Part shown: piece after piece, positions 4,895 through 12,134 of the stretch
How positions within the stretch are numbered: the stretch's first letter is position 1
Layout: every line of letters starts with the position of its first letter
Assembly (NCBI GenBank): GCA_964423195.1
Contig: CAYRDY010000064.1
Location: 1 to 12,137 of the forward strand
Direction of reading: 5' to 3'
Source of the DNA: CAKRHR01 sp964423195
GTDB taxonomy: Bacteria > Bacillota > Clostridia > Lachnospirales > Lachnospiraceae
DNA: 12,137 bases
The notes under the pieces: model-generated
The model's database searches: none
What the model saw: only the letters and a program-made list of their open reading frames with translations
What the model was told of the DNA's origin: nothing
Made by a program: the position numbers and the translations under genes

Positions 4895-7138
4895 ATGAAC
4901 AAAATGAATTTTCCGGATCATACGGCCATCGTGGTCGGCATTGACAAGCTCATCAGGAAATCAGACAAGTGGGCGTTAACTGAGCGGATGTCATCGCGTA
5001 TGGTCCAGTGCGCATCCGTTCTCGACTCGGACGGGTTTATCGGTTGGCAGATGTACACGCCTGTCAAAGGGCTTGTCAGGATGTCTTTATTTGGCACAGA
5101 AGATTTCAGCAGGGACGATTTGGAATGGATTTTAGAGAAGACTGGCAAGATCGCAAAACGCACCAACTTTGCGGAAGAAGAGGGCACATTAAATGAACTG
5201 TATGAGATTTACCTCCCAGTTGCTGAGAATGATGCTTATACCTTACCGATTGGTTTTGGCAGCGACAGCTCCGCAAATGCCAGTGACAGTTTTGCCAGAC
5301 TGCCGTCATACTCCGCATTGCAATTTGAAGAGCTCGTGCGCGGACTTCAGCAGTCGGGTGCCATTCTGCGCGCGGTGGTTGGCCCTGCCAGCGAGGAAGC
5401 GCAGGCTCAGTGTCGCAAATCTGTTCTTCGTTCCTTCAATTCAGATAAGATTTCGGTTCACGATTACATTGGCCGGCCGGTAAGAATGCGGGTCTTGATG
5501 CGTCTTTCGACGTCTCCGTCCGTCAGGCTGACGACGGTGATACAGCAATCGGTGCCGGGGGCAAAGATACGTTATGTCGGATCAATGGACAGTGTGGAAG
5601 CAGGGAAAATGTGGAGAGCGCCGCTCGAAGGCGCACGGGTTCTGCCGGATTACGCGGCCCGCATTCTGATGATGGAGCCGGAGGTACACGCGGCGGCGAC
5701 AGGTATCGTGATCTGTGAAGAATCGGCGAAAAAAATTCCCGCCAGCCATAAAAACGCCAAAGATAAGAATGCTGTCATCATCGGCAGGGCAATAGATGCA
5801 ACGGGAAAGAGACGCAACATCACAATAGGTGAAAAAGACTTGACTCGCCATTATCAGATCATAGGCCAGACAGGCACCGGAAAGTCAACGCTTCTTACGA
5901 GACTCATCCTCAGTGCTATCGAGAGCGGTCACGGCCTGACATTTTTCGATCCACACGGAAGCACAATTGACGTTGTTTTGCGCTCCCTGCCGGAGGAATA
6001 CGCCGGAAAAGTTAGGGTTGTACGTATCGGTGACGCAAAAAATCCTGTCCCTCTGAATCTCTGGGACAGTGGGCACCCGGCGTCTGAGGAAAAAAATATC
6101 AGTGACCTCTGTGAACTTTTCAGTGATATATTTGATCCAAGAAATGAGGGATTTGTCGGGCCACGTTGGGAGCGATGGTTCACAGTCTTTGCCAAGGCAT
6201 CTATCGCCTTTCTGGGGCGCAGAGCGTCATTGGAGAGCATCACAGTCATCTCACAGAGCCAGGATAACATGCTGAAGCTCAGCAGGGCAATTTTCAGCAG
6301 ATACCCTGAACTTGTCGAGACAATTAAAGAAGAGTACGGAAAAGACACGAGCACAGATTTTCATGAATTGTTAAACTGGTGTCTGAGCAAATTCCAGAGG
6401 ATTATATCCGTTGAACAGCTTCGGAAGACTCTTGGTGCCGGGACGAATGCCCTGGATTTTAATCATACCATAGATACAGACACGGTTACATTGATCGACC
6501 TTGCGTCTCCGATAATCGGCACTCAGGCGGCACGAATCATAGGAACCCTGCTTCTGATGAAACTGTGGAATGCCGCGATGGCGCGGCAGAAGCGGGATCA
6601 GATACATCTGGTTGTCGTGGATGAGGCGGCTCTGTTTCAGACCAATCCGATGCCGAGAATGTTGGCGGAAGCCAGAAAGTTCGGGATATCTATGGTTTTG
6701 TGCCATCAGCACGCAGGACAACTTACCACGGCGGTTCGGGATGCGCTTGAGGCAAATTCCGCCAATTTAAGCGCGTTCAGGTTGTCTCCGAGAGATGCGA
6801 TGGTTGCGGCGGTCAGATTTAATGATCCTGAGATGGAGGTATCCCTCGCAAGGCTTGACGCTTTCAACGCAATTACGACGCTCAGCGTTGATGGGAAACA
6901 GACAGCTCCGTTTACACTGGAAATTGAGCGCCCGAAACCGCAGAAGAATGGTGAGGAGATTGCCAGGCGGATTGAAGCACAAAGCATTGAAACGCTTGTG
7001 AAACCTTACCGGAAACAGAGGGCACTGACATCCTCTGAGATACAGTATCTGCTTGATCATCCGGAGAAGGTCCGCGGTTGGTATCCGGGAAAACTTGATG
7101 AGATGACGCGTCGTGCCAAAGTGCTTAAAGGCGCGTGA
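4895..7138 (+). CDS. Orphan HerA/VirD4-like P-loop ATPase
   Basis: This 747-residue protein contains a RecA-like motor of the HerA/FtsK/VirD4 (DUF87/TraG-like) superfamily. It has Walker A GQTGTGKST (324-332), then LTFFDPHGSTID (348-359), Walker B LVVVDEAALF (572-581, Asp576-Glu577), and a sensor-like MVLCHQHAGQL (600-610). Such motors pump DNA or remodel nucleoprotein complexes, usually as hexamers. Residues 1-290 are an unrecognised N-terminal region, and the C-terminus has a basic tail (ALTSSEIQYLLDHPEKVRGW onward). No transmembrane anchor is apparent, unlike true VirD4 coupling proteins. I choose ATG 4895 because GGAGG (4883-4887) lies seven bases upstream; a TTG at 4868 would add nine residues spanning that site. 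No relaxase, VirB4, integrase or nuclease lies in the window, so a conjugation or defence role is unproven. Confidence 0.85.
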   Translation: MNKMNFPDHTAIVVGIDKLIRKSDKWALTERMSSRMVQCASVLDSDGFIGWQMYTPVKGLVRMSLFGTEDFSRDDLEWILEKTGKIAKRTNFAEEEGTLNELYEIYLPVAENDAYTLPIGFGSDSSANASDSFARLPSYSALQFEELVRGLQQSGAILRAVVGPASEEAQAQCRKSVLRSFNSDKISVHDYIGRPVRMRVLMRLSTSPSVRLTTVIQQSVPGAKIRYVGSMDSVEAGKMWRAPLEGARVLPDYAARILMMEPEVHAAATGIVICEESAKKIPASHKNAKDKNAVIIGRAIDATGKRRNITIGEKDLTRHYQIIGQTGTGKSTLLTRLILSAIESGHGLTFFDPHGSTIDVVLRSLPEEYAGKVRVVRIGDAKNPVPLNLWDSGHPASEEKNISDLCELFSDIFDPRNEGFVGPRWERWFTVFAKASIAFLGRRASLESITVISQSQDNMLKLSRAIFSRYPELVETIKEEYGKDTSTDFHELLNWCLSKFQRIISVEQLRKTLGAGTNALDFNHTIDTDTVTLIDLASPIIGTQAARIIGTLLLMKLWNAAMARQKRDQIHLVVVDEAALFQTNPMPRMLAEARKFGISMVLCHQHAGQLTTAVRDALEANSANLSAFRLSPRDAMVAAVRFNDPEMEVSLARLDAFNAITTLSVDGKQTAPFTLEIERPKPQKNGEEIARRIEAQSIETLVKPYRKQRALTSSEIQYLLDHPEKVRGWYPGKLDEMTRRAKVLKGA

Positions 7139-7219
7139 TATATGTGAGATATATGGGAAAATTAGCAGTCGAATTTTGTCTTAATCTGCCGCGCCATTCT
7201 TGACCGGCCGCGTCTTTTG

Positions 7220-7864
7220 ATGTATGATTATGCGTTGAGATTGGAGTTGATGGATGTGGTTCATGAATTGGATTATTTCAGGATTGGGGATTCCTACGGG
7301 TTCAATCAGGATATTTTTCCCGACTTGACGATCAGGCTTGGCGGATGCGCGGCCATCACCGCCTGTGAGAGCTGCATTTTTATGGATTTGTATCAGGGGA
7401 CGCAAAATCTTTATCCGTTTGATAAAAGCAGGATCAGCAGTGCGGACTATATCCGTTTTGTGCGGATGATGAAGCCGTATCTGAGGCCGCGCATGTCCGG
7501 CATCGACCGCCTGGAGATCTACACGGAAGGGCTTGACAGATATCTGTCAGACCGTGGAAACACACAGTTGACCATGTCTCATTTTTCTGGGGAGGAGACG
7601 GCACAGGATGCGCGGGAGGTGATCCGGCGCCAGATTGATCGGGGTTTTCTGATTCCGTGCCTTCTGCTTCTGCATCAAAACAAACTGCTGGAGGACTATT
7701 CATGGCACTGGTTTTTGCTGACCGGCTATGAGGCGTACGCGGGAAAATTTCTGGTCAAGGTGGTCAGCTACGGCACCTGGTGCTGGATTGACCTCGATTT
7801 TCTGTGGCAAACCGGCCACACCCGAAAGGGCGGGCTGGTACTGTTTGATAAAAAAGATTTATAA
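7220..7864 (+). CDS. Uncharacterised protein with a Cys/His papain- or C39-like pattern
   Basis: This is a soluble protein of about 214 residues with no signal peptide or membrane segment. I recall similar unnamed proteins in Clostridia but no established function. Visible features are GDSYGFNQDIFPD (about 24-36), LGGCAAITACESC (41-53, Cys44 and Cys50), MKPYLRPR (85-92), a helix ending in IDRGFLIPCLLLLHQN (140-155), SWHWFLLTGYE (162-172, His164) and SYGTWCWIDLDFLW (184-197). The order Gln/Asn, Gly-Cys-Ala-Ala, then HWFLLTGY, then a turn before the C-terminus is that of a papain-like or C39-like fold with a Cys-His pair. This is inference from motif layout only. ATG 7220 (or TTG 7217) has no clear Shine-Dalgarno, so the start is uncertain. 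It follows the ATPase by 81 bases with no visible terminator, so the two could be co-transcribed. Confidence 0.8.
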   Translation: MYDYALRLELMDVVHELDYFRIGDSYGFNQDIFPDLTIRLGGCAAITACESCIFMDLYQGTQNLYPFDKSRISSADYIRFVRMMKPYLRPRMSGIDRLEIYTEGLDRYLSDRGNTQLTMSHFSGEETAQDAREVIRRQIDRGFLIPCLLLLHQNKLLEDYSWHWFLLTGYEAYAGKFLVKVVSYGTWCWIDLDFLWQTGHTRKGGLVLFDKKDL

Positions 7865-7901
7865 AAATTCGGTTTTGATATGAATATAACGAAATTGGGA
7901 A

Positions 7902-7935
7902 AATACACAAATTTGCCTTGAAAAATTTGTGTATT
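7902..7935 (+). promoter_or_regulatory. 13-bp perfect inverted repeat, putative operator
   Basis: AATACACAAATTT (7902-7914) and AAATTTGTGTATT (7923-7935) are exact reverse complements across an 8-bp spacer. The repeat covers the -35 box and part of the spacer of the promoter at 7918-7946, the position of a repressor site. It lies 37 bases after the upstream stop codon but has no following T tract on the plus strand, so a terminator is less likely. The binding protein is unknown. Confidence 0.65.
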
Positions 7936-7946
7936 AGTCCTAAAAT
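7918..7946 (+). promoter_or_regulatory. Sigma-A promoter of the decarboxylase operon
   Basis: TTGAAA (7918-7923) and TAAAAT (7941-7946) are separated by exactly 17 bases, each 5 of 6 to consensus. Transcription would start near 7953, about 75 bases before the carboxyltransferase start codon. Confidence 0.8.
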
Positions 7947-7982
7947 AATCATGGCATCAGATATTGATTAAATTCTTATGTA

Positions 7983-8020
7983 CGCCGTGAGATCTCTAAT
8001 CATTCTCACGGCGATGGAGG
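7983..8020 (+). promoter_or_regulatory. Hairpin abutting the Shine-Dalgarno of the carboxyltransferase gene
   Basis: CGCCGTGAGA (7983-7992) pairs perfectly with TCTCACGGCG (8004-8013) over an 11-nt loop and is followed at once by ATGGAGG (8014-8020), the ribosome binding site. The layout matches the hairpins before iscR and the oadB-like gene, although the stem sequence differs. There is no T tract, so it is not a terminator. Confidence 0.6.
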
Positions 8021-8027
8021 ATTCGAG

Positions 8028-9479
8028 ATGAACGAGATAAAGCAAATGTCAGCGAGAGCGCGCGTTGAAAATCTACTTGACGACAACAGCTTTGTTGAGA
8101 TCGGCGCGAGAGTCAGCGCCAGAAATACGGATTTCAATATGGCGGACAGGGAAACTCCGGCTGACGGCGTGGTCACCGGTTACGGCCTGATCGACGGGCG
8201 CGTCGTCTATGTGTACAGCCAGGACGCGACTGTGCTGGGCGGCGCCGTCGGCGAGATGCATGGCAAAAAGATTGCGCGGATCTATGATCTGGCGATAGAG
8301 ACGGGCGCGCCGGTCGTCGGCATGATCGACAGCGCGGGCATGCGCCTGCAGGAGGCGACGGATGCGCTCGACGCCTTTGGCGCAATACATATGAGGCAGG
8401 TGAGAGCGTCCGGTGTCATACCGCAGATCACGGCGATATTCGGGACTTGCGGCGGCGGTGCGGCGATGATACCGGCACTGTCGGACTTTACATTGGTGTC
8501 AGGCTCGACGGCGAGAATGTTTGTCAACAGCCCGAATGCCCTGAGTGGCAATGAGATCACCAGATGTGATACGGCGGATCCCGCCCGCAGGGCGCAGGCG
8601 GGCGCGGTGGATGTCCTGTGCGAAGATGACGCCGATGTGATCGCGAATATCAGGGCGCTGCTCTCATTTCTCCCGTCGAACCATACGGATGTCGTCCTCA
8701 TAGACTGTACGGATGACCTGAACCGCGAGTGCCCTTTGGTGGCGGGCTTGAGGGATACGGCGGTGCTCCTTAGGGGGATCGCCGACGACCATGATTTTTT
8801 TGAGTTAAAATCAATGGCTGCCCCTGAGATGGTGACCGGATTTTTAAGGCTTGACGGCATGACGGTCGGCGCCGTGGCCAATCGCGGCGAGATTCTTGAC
8901 GGGGCGGGCAATGTGACACAGCGATTGGATCCGCTGCTGACCACGGCAGGCGCCGCCAAGGCGGCACGCTTTGTGAAATTCTGCGACGCGTTTGGCATTC
9001 CGGTACTCACGCTGGTCGATGTGGACGGCTATAAGGCCGAGATGGCGGAGGAGATGACAATCGCCGGCGCCGCTGCAGCGCTGACGAGCGCTTTTGCGAT
9101 GGCCAGCGTTCCGAAAGTGACGGTCATTGTCGGCGATGCCTTTGGGAGCGCTTACCTCGCGATGGGCAGCAGGCATATCGGCGCGGATATCGTCTACGCG
9201 TATCCGATGGCGCGGGTCGGGATGATGGATGCCGAGTCCGCCGTGAAGATCATTTATGCGGATGAGATTCAGGCCGCGCCTGACGCGGCGGCATTGATCG
9301 CTAAGAAGGCTGCCGCTTACGGTGATCTGCAGACGAGTCCGGCGTCCGCGGCCGCGCGGGGCTATGTGGATGACATCATTGAACCCGCTGCCACCCGCAA
9401 GCGTGTGATCGCTGCTTTTGAGATGCTGTATAATAAAGAGGAAAATCGCGCCGCGCATCGGAAACATCCGGCGATTTAG
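8028..9479 (+). CDS. Acyl-CoA decarboxylase carboxyltransferase (alpha) subunit, MmdA-like
   Basis: This 483-residue double-crotonase-fold carboxyltransferase moves the carboxyl group of an acyl-CoA to biotin on the carrier protein encoded two genes downstream. Family features are RARVENLLDDNSFVEIG near the start, GVVTGYGLIDGR (47-58), the N-domain oxyanion region GTCGGGAAMIPALSDF (139-154), and the C-domain FGIPVLTLVDVDGY (322-335) and GDAFGSAYLAMGSRHIGAD (369-387). The C-terminus GYVDDIIEPAATRKR is typical. It lacks about 25 N-terminal residues found in Veillonella MmdA. It reads DSAGMRLQEA where the family usually has DSGGARIQE, and a divergent insert (about 172-200) replaces the usual GEEV/LGGA-x-x-H segment. 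The substrate (methylmalonyl-CoA, glutaconyl-CoA, malonyl-CoA or other) is therefore open. GGAGG (8016-8020) is seven bases before the ATG. The lack of a biotin carboxylase and the presence of an OadB subunit favour decarboxylation. Confidence 0.9.
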   Translation: MNEIKQMSARARVENLLDDNSFVEIGARVSARNTDFNMADRETPADGVVTGYGLIDGRVVYVYSQDATVLGGAVGEMHGKKIARIYDLAIETGAPVVGMIDSAGMRLQEATDALDAFGAIHMRQVRASGVIPQITAIFGTCGGGAAMIPALSDFTLVSGSTARMFVNSPNALSGNEITRCDTADPARRAQAGAVDVLCEDDADVIANIRALLSFLPSNHTDVVLIDCTDDLNRECPLVAGLRDTAVLLRGIADDHDFFELKSMAAPEMVTGFLRLDGMTVGAVANRGEILDGAGNVTQRLDPLLTTAGAAKAARFVKFCDAFGIPVLTLVDVDGYKAEMAEEMTIAGAAAALTSAFAMASVPKVTVIVGDAFGSAYLAMGSRHIGADIVYAYPMARVGMMDAESAVKIIYADEIQAAPDAAALIAKKAAAYGDLQTSPASAAARGYVDDIIEPAATRKRVIAAFEMLYNKEENRAAHRKHPAI

Positions 9480-9497
9480 AGAGAGGTGGACAGCTCT

Positions 9498-10274
9498 GTG
9501 AAAAAATGGATCTTTTTACTCTGCGCGTTGGCCTGTGCCTTTTCACTGACGGCCTGTCAGGATAAAGAGACGGCCGAGGTGCCGGATGACATCAATACGG
9601 CTGCGGTCGAACAGATCGTGGATGGCCTGTATGAGCAGTTTCGCGCGATGTCGGCGGAGGATATTGACCGGACGATCAATGCCAGGAACCGCCAGATCGC
9701 CGAGGACGACGAGACGGCGCTGACGATCAAGCGGGGCCTGACGTCGTGGCGCGACGCGCAGGCGGATCTGGGCGATTTTGTCTCGAAGGATGATTTTGAG
9801 GTCACAGTCGACGGCGAGACGGTGACGGGGACTCTGTATCTGACCTATGCGCAGCGGAGCGCCAGATTCAGCGTCTCATTCGACTATGATCTGACCAAAT
9901 GTGAGAGTATCCGGATGGAGGCCGATTACACGACGCTCGAGAATTTGAAGAGCGCGGCGCTGAATACGGTCCTTGGCATGGGCACGGTGTTTGCCGTGCT
10001 GATCCTGATCGCGTTTCTGATCAGTTGCTTTAAATATGTCAATCGTCTGGAAAATTTTATCGCGCGGCGAAAGAGCGCGAAGGATAAAAAAGCGATCTTT
10101 ATCCCTAAGAGCTCGGATGACGCGCCGGTGGTGATCGATGCGATATCCGCGCCGGAAAAGGTCGATGACACCGAATTGATCGCAGTCATCACAGCAGCGG
10201 TGGCGGCTTCCATGCATACTTCCGCGGATCGACTGGTTGTGCGCTCAATCCGGCGGAGGGGAAATAACAGTTAG
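9498..10274 (+). CDS. OadG/MmdD-like delta subunit with a lipoprotein N-terminal domain
   Basis: The protein has about 258 residues. A signal peptide KKWIFLLCALACAFSLTAC ends in a lipobox with Cys20. An extracytoplasmic domain of about 130 residues follows (unrecognised, perhaps distantly DUF3887-like). Next is one membrane helix (about 156-178, VLGMGTVFAVLILIAFLISC) and a cytoplasmic tail. The tail ends with ELIAVITAAVAASM and VVRSIRRRG, the C-terminal signature of OadG/MmdD subunits that hold decarboxylase complexes together. Ordinary OadG proteins are about 80-120 residues and lack the lipoprotein part, so this is an extended form. I prefer GTG 9498, which puts two lysines right after the start; a GTG at 9486 would add four residues but overlaps the GAGAGGTGG ribosome binding site. 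It starts 18 bases after the alpha subunit stop. Confidence 0.8.
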   Translation: MKKWIFLLCALACAFSLTACQDKETAEVPDDINTAAVEQIVDGLYEQFRAMSAEDIDRTINARNRQIAEDDETALTIKRGLTSWRDAQADLGDFVSKDDFEVTVDGETVTGTLYLTYAQRSARFSVSFDYDLTKCESIRMEADYTTLENLKSAALNTVLGMGTVFAVLILIAFLISCFKYVNRLENFIARRKSAKDKKAIFIPKSSDDAPVVIDAISAPEKVDDTELIAVITAAVAASMHTSADRLVVRSIRRRGNNS

Positions 10275-10347
10275 CAAATATACGGTTAGGAAAATATACG
10301 TTTAGGTAATATACGGCTAGGTAAATATACGGTTATGTAAATACGCG
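10271..10347 (+). repeat. Five tandem 15-16 bp imperfect repeats after the delta-subunit gene
   Basis: Units of the form TTAGG-TAAATATACGG begin at 10271, 10286, 10302, 10317 and 10333. The TAG of the first unit (10272-10274) is the delta-subunit stop codon. A small stem GTTTA/TAAAC with a GCG loop follows (10347-10359). The remaining gap to 10443 holds no gene, only the AGGAGG site for the biotin carrier. Confidence 0.8.
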
Positions 10348-10443
10348 TTTAGCGTAAACATGCCCTGCAATCGTCGGCCGTATTCGCAAATCGCGTTGAA
10401 AGGCGCGGAGGGTTTTTAACAGCCAAGCGCAGGAGGAGATAGT

Positions 10444-10905
10444 ATGATCAAGAGTTATGTGGTTACAGTCAATGGTGTGAGTTATGATGTGACAGTTGAG
10501 GAAAAGAGCGATGACGCTGGTCAGGGGTCGTCCGGGTCACAGACAGGTGCGCCCGCGGGGACGGCGTCCGCGTCTGCGGGATCGTCTGCCGCGCGGGGCA
10601 GGACATCCACAGCGCGGGGCAGCTCACCTACGACACAGACAGGCGCGCCCGGAGGAACGAGCACCTCGTCTGGCTCTGCCCCTGCCGCGGGCAACATCAG
10701 GGTGACGTCCCCGATGCCGGGCAAAATCTTGAGTGTGAAGTTCCCTGAAGGCACAGCCGTCAAGCGGGGCGATGTGATTCTGATCCTTGAGGCGATGAAG
10801 ATGGAGAATGAGATTGTCGCGCCGGAGGACGGCACGATCGCAAGCATCAATGTGACTGTCGGTGAGTCCGTGGAGGCGGGCGCCCTGCTGGCGACATTGA
10901 ACTAA
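10444..10905 (+). CDS. Biotin carrier (gamma) subunit of the decarboxylase
   Basis: This 153-residue carrier is biotinylated and shuttles the carboxyl group from the carboxyltransferase to the membrane subunit. Residues 1-21 (MIKSYVVTVNGVSYDVTVEE) are the usual leading strand pair. A flexible linker rich in Ala, Gly, Ser, Thr and Pro covers about 24-83. The biotinyl domain (84-153) carries EAMKMEN with the biotin acceptor Lys119, after VTSPMPGKILSVKFPEG and before GTIASINVTVGESVEAG. The linker has internal repeats (QTGAPAGT and QTGAPGGT; ARGRTST and ARGSSPT) mirrored in the DNA. AGGAGG (10431-10436) is seven bases before the ATG. Length and layout match MmdC/GcdC-type carriers. Confidence 0.95.
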   Translation: MIKSYVVTVNGVSYDVTVEEKSDDAGQGSSGSQTGAPAGTASASAGSSAARGRTSTARGSSPTTQTGAPGGTSTSSGSAPAAGNIRVTSPMPGKILSVKFPEGTAVKRGDVILILEAMKMENEIVAPEDGTIASINVTVGESVEAGALLATLN

Positions 10906-10938
10906 AACTGGCTGTGTAACATTCTCATGACTTTTTGT

Positions 10939-10967
10939 GCCGCCAACCGCAGGGCGGCGGAATGGAG
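10939..10967 (+). promoter_or_regulatory. GC hairpin abutting the Shine-Dalgarno of the oadB-like gene
   Basis: GCCGCC (10939-10944) pairs with GGCGGC (10953-10958) over an 8-nt loop and is followed by GGAATGGAG (10959-10967), which contains the ribosome binding site. The stem, loop length and flank are the same as in the iscR leader (445-473), while the loop sequence differs. It could act as an mRNA processing or stability element between genes of the operon. Confidence 0.55.
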
Positions 10968-10973
10968 ATTAAA

Positions 10974-12134
10974 ATGACTTATATCCTATCCACATTGGGA
11001 AATCTCATTCACCAGACGGCGTTTTTTAATCTGACATGGGGCAATTTTTTGATGATTCTGGTAGCCTGCGTCTTTTTGTACCTTGCCATCGCGAAGGGGT
11101 ATGAGCCGCTGCTGTTGCTGCCGATTGCCTTTGGTATGCTTCTGGTCAACATTTTTCCCGATATTATGAAGACGGTGGAGGAGGCGAAGGCGGACGGCTC
11201 CACCTCAGCCGGCCTCCTGCACTACTTTTTCCTTGGGGATGAGTGGGGCATCTGGCCGTCGCTCATTTTCCTGGGCGTCGGCGCGATGACGGACTTTGGG
11301 CCGCTGATCGCCAACCCAAAGAGTTTTCTGCTGGGCGCGGCGGCGCAGTTCGGCATCTTTTTTGCCTATTTTGGCGCGATCCTGCTCGGCTTTCCGGATG
11401 CCGCGGCGGCGGCCGTGTCCATCATCGGCGGCGCGGACGGACCGACTTCGATCTATCTCGCCAGTCGTCTGGGACAGTCGGACCTGATGGGGCCGATCGC
11501 CGTGGCCGCCTATTCCTATATGGCGCTGGTGCCGATCATCCAGCCGCCGATCATGAAGCTCCTGACCACGGAGAAAGAGCGCAAGATTAAGATGGAGCAG
11601 CTGCGCCCGGTCTCCAAGTTAGAGAAGATCATGTTCCCGATCGTGGTCACCGTGGTCGTCTCCCTGATTCTGCCTTCGACGGCGCCGCTGATCGGCATGC
11701 TGATGCTCGGCAATCTTTTCAGGGAGTCCGGTGTCGTCAAACAGCTCACCGAGACTGCCTCCAATGCCCTGATGTACATTATTGTCATCCTTCTCGGCAC
11801 CTCGGTCGGCGCGACCACCAGCGCGGAGGCCTTTCTGAACTGGACGACCATCAAGATCGTCATTCTCGGCCTCGTCGCGTTTGTCGTCGGCACGGCTTCC
11901 GGCGTCCTGTTCGGCAAGCTCATGTGCAAGGTGACCGGGGGCAAGGTCAATCCGCTCATCGGCTCGGCAGGCGTCTCCGCGGTGCCTATGGCGGCCAGAG
12001 TTTCACAGAAGGTCGGCGCGGAGGCTGATCCGACAAACTTCCTTTTGATGCATGCCATGGGGCCGAATGTGGCGGGCGTGATCGGCACTGCAGTGGCAGC
12101 CGGTGTCTTTATGGCTGTCTTTGGGGTTGCCTGA
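10974..12134 (+). CDS. oadB: Na+-translocating decarboxylase beta subunit (OadB/MmdB/GcdB family)
   Basis: This polytopic membrane protein of 386 residues couples decarboxylation of carboxybiotin to Na+ export. Characteristic segments are YLAIAKGYEPLLLLPIAFG (about 36-54), GVGAMTDFGPLIANP (101-115), SIIGGADGPTSIYLASRLG (149-167) with Asp155 of the GGADGPTSI motif implicated in Na+ transport in OadB, NLFRESGVVKQL (247-258), TSVGATTSAEAFL (276-288), and GSAGVSAVPMAARVSQ (330-345) followed by HAMGPNVAGVIG. About nine to eleven hydrophobic segments are present. Length is near that of Veillonella MmdB and shorter than Klebsiella OadB. I choose ATG 10974 because GGAG (10964-10967) lies six bases upstream; ATG 10962 and TTG 10935 are in frame but would place the start within or before the hairpin. 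The stop is three bases from the window edge, so genes continuing the operon cannot be seen. Confidence 0.95.
   Translation: MTYILSTLGNLIHQTAFFNLTWGNFLMILVACVFLYLAIAKGYEPLLLLPIAFGMLLVNIFPDIMKTVEEAKADGSTSAGLLHYFFLGDEWGIWPSLIFLGVGAMTDFGPLIANPKSFLLGAAAQFGIFFAYFGAILLGFPDAAAAAVSIIGGADGPTSIYLASRLGQSDLMGPIAVAAYSYMALVPIIQPPIMKLLTTEKERKIKMEQLRPVSKLEKIMFPIVVTVVVSLILPSTAPLIGMLMLGNLFRESGVVKQLTETASNALMYIIVILLGTSVGATTSAEAFLNWTTIKIVILGLVAFVVGTASGVLFGKLMCKVTGGKVNPLIGSAGVSAVPMAARVSQKVGAEADPTNFLLMHAMGPNVAGVIGTAVAAGVFMAVFGVA

Noticed and set aside
10271..10347. CRISPR-like array
   Set aside because: Units are 15-16 bp, contiguous and without spacers, so it is a simple tandem repeat.
8028..12134. Acyl-CoA carboxylase rather than decarboxylase
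   Set aside because: No biotin carboxylase is encoded here, while OadB-type and OadG-type membrane subunits are, which fits the sodium-pumping decarboxylase direction.
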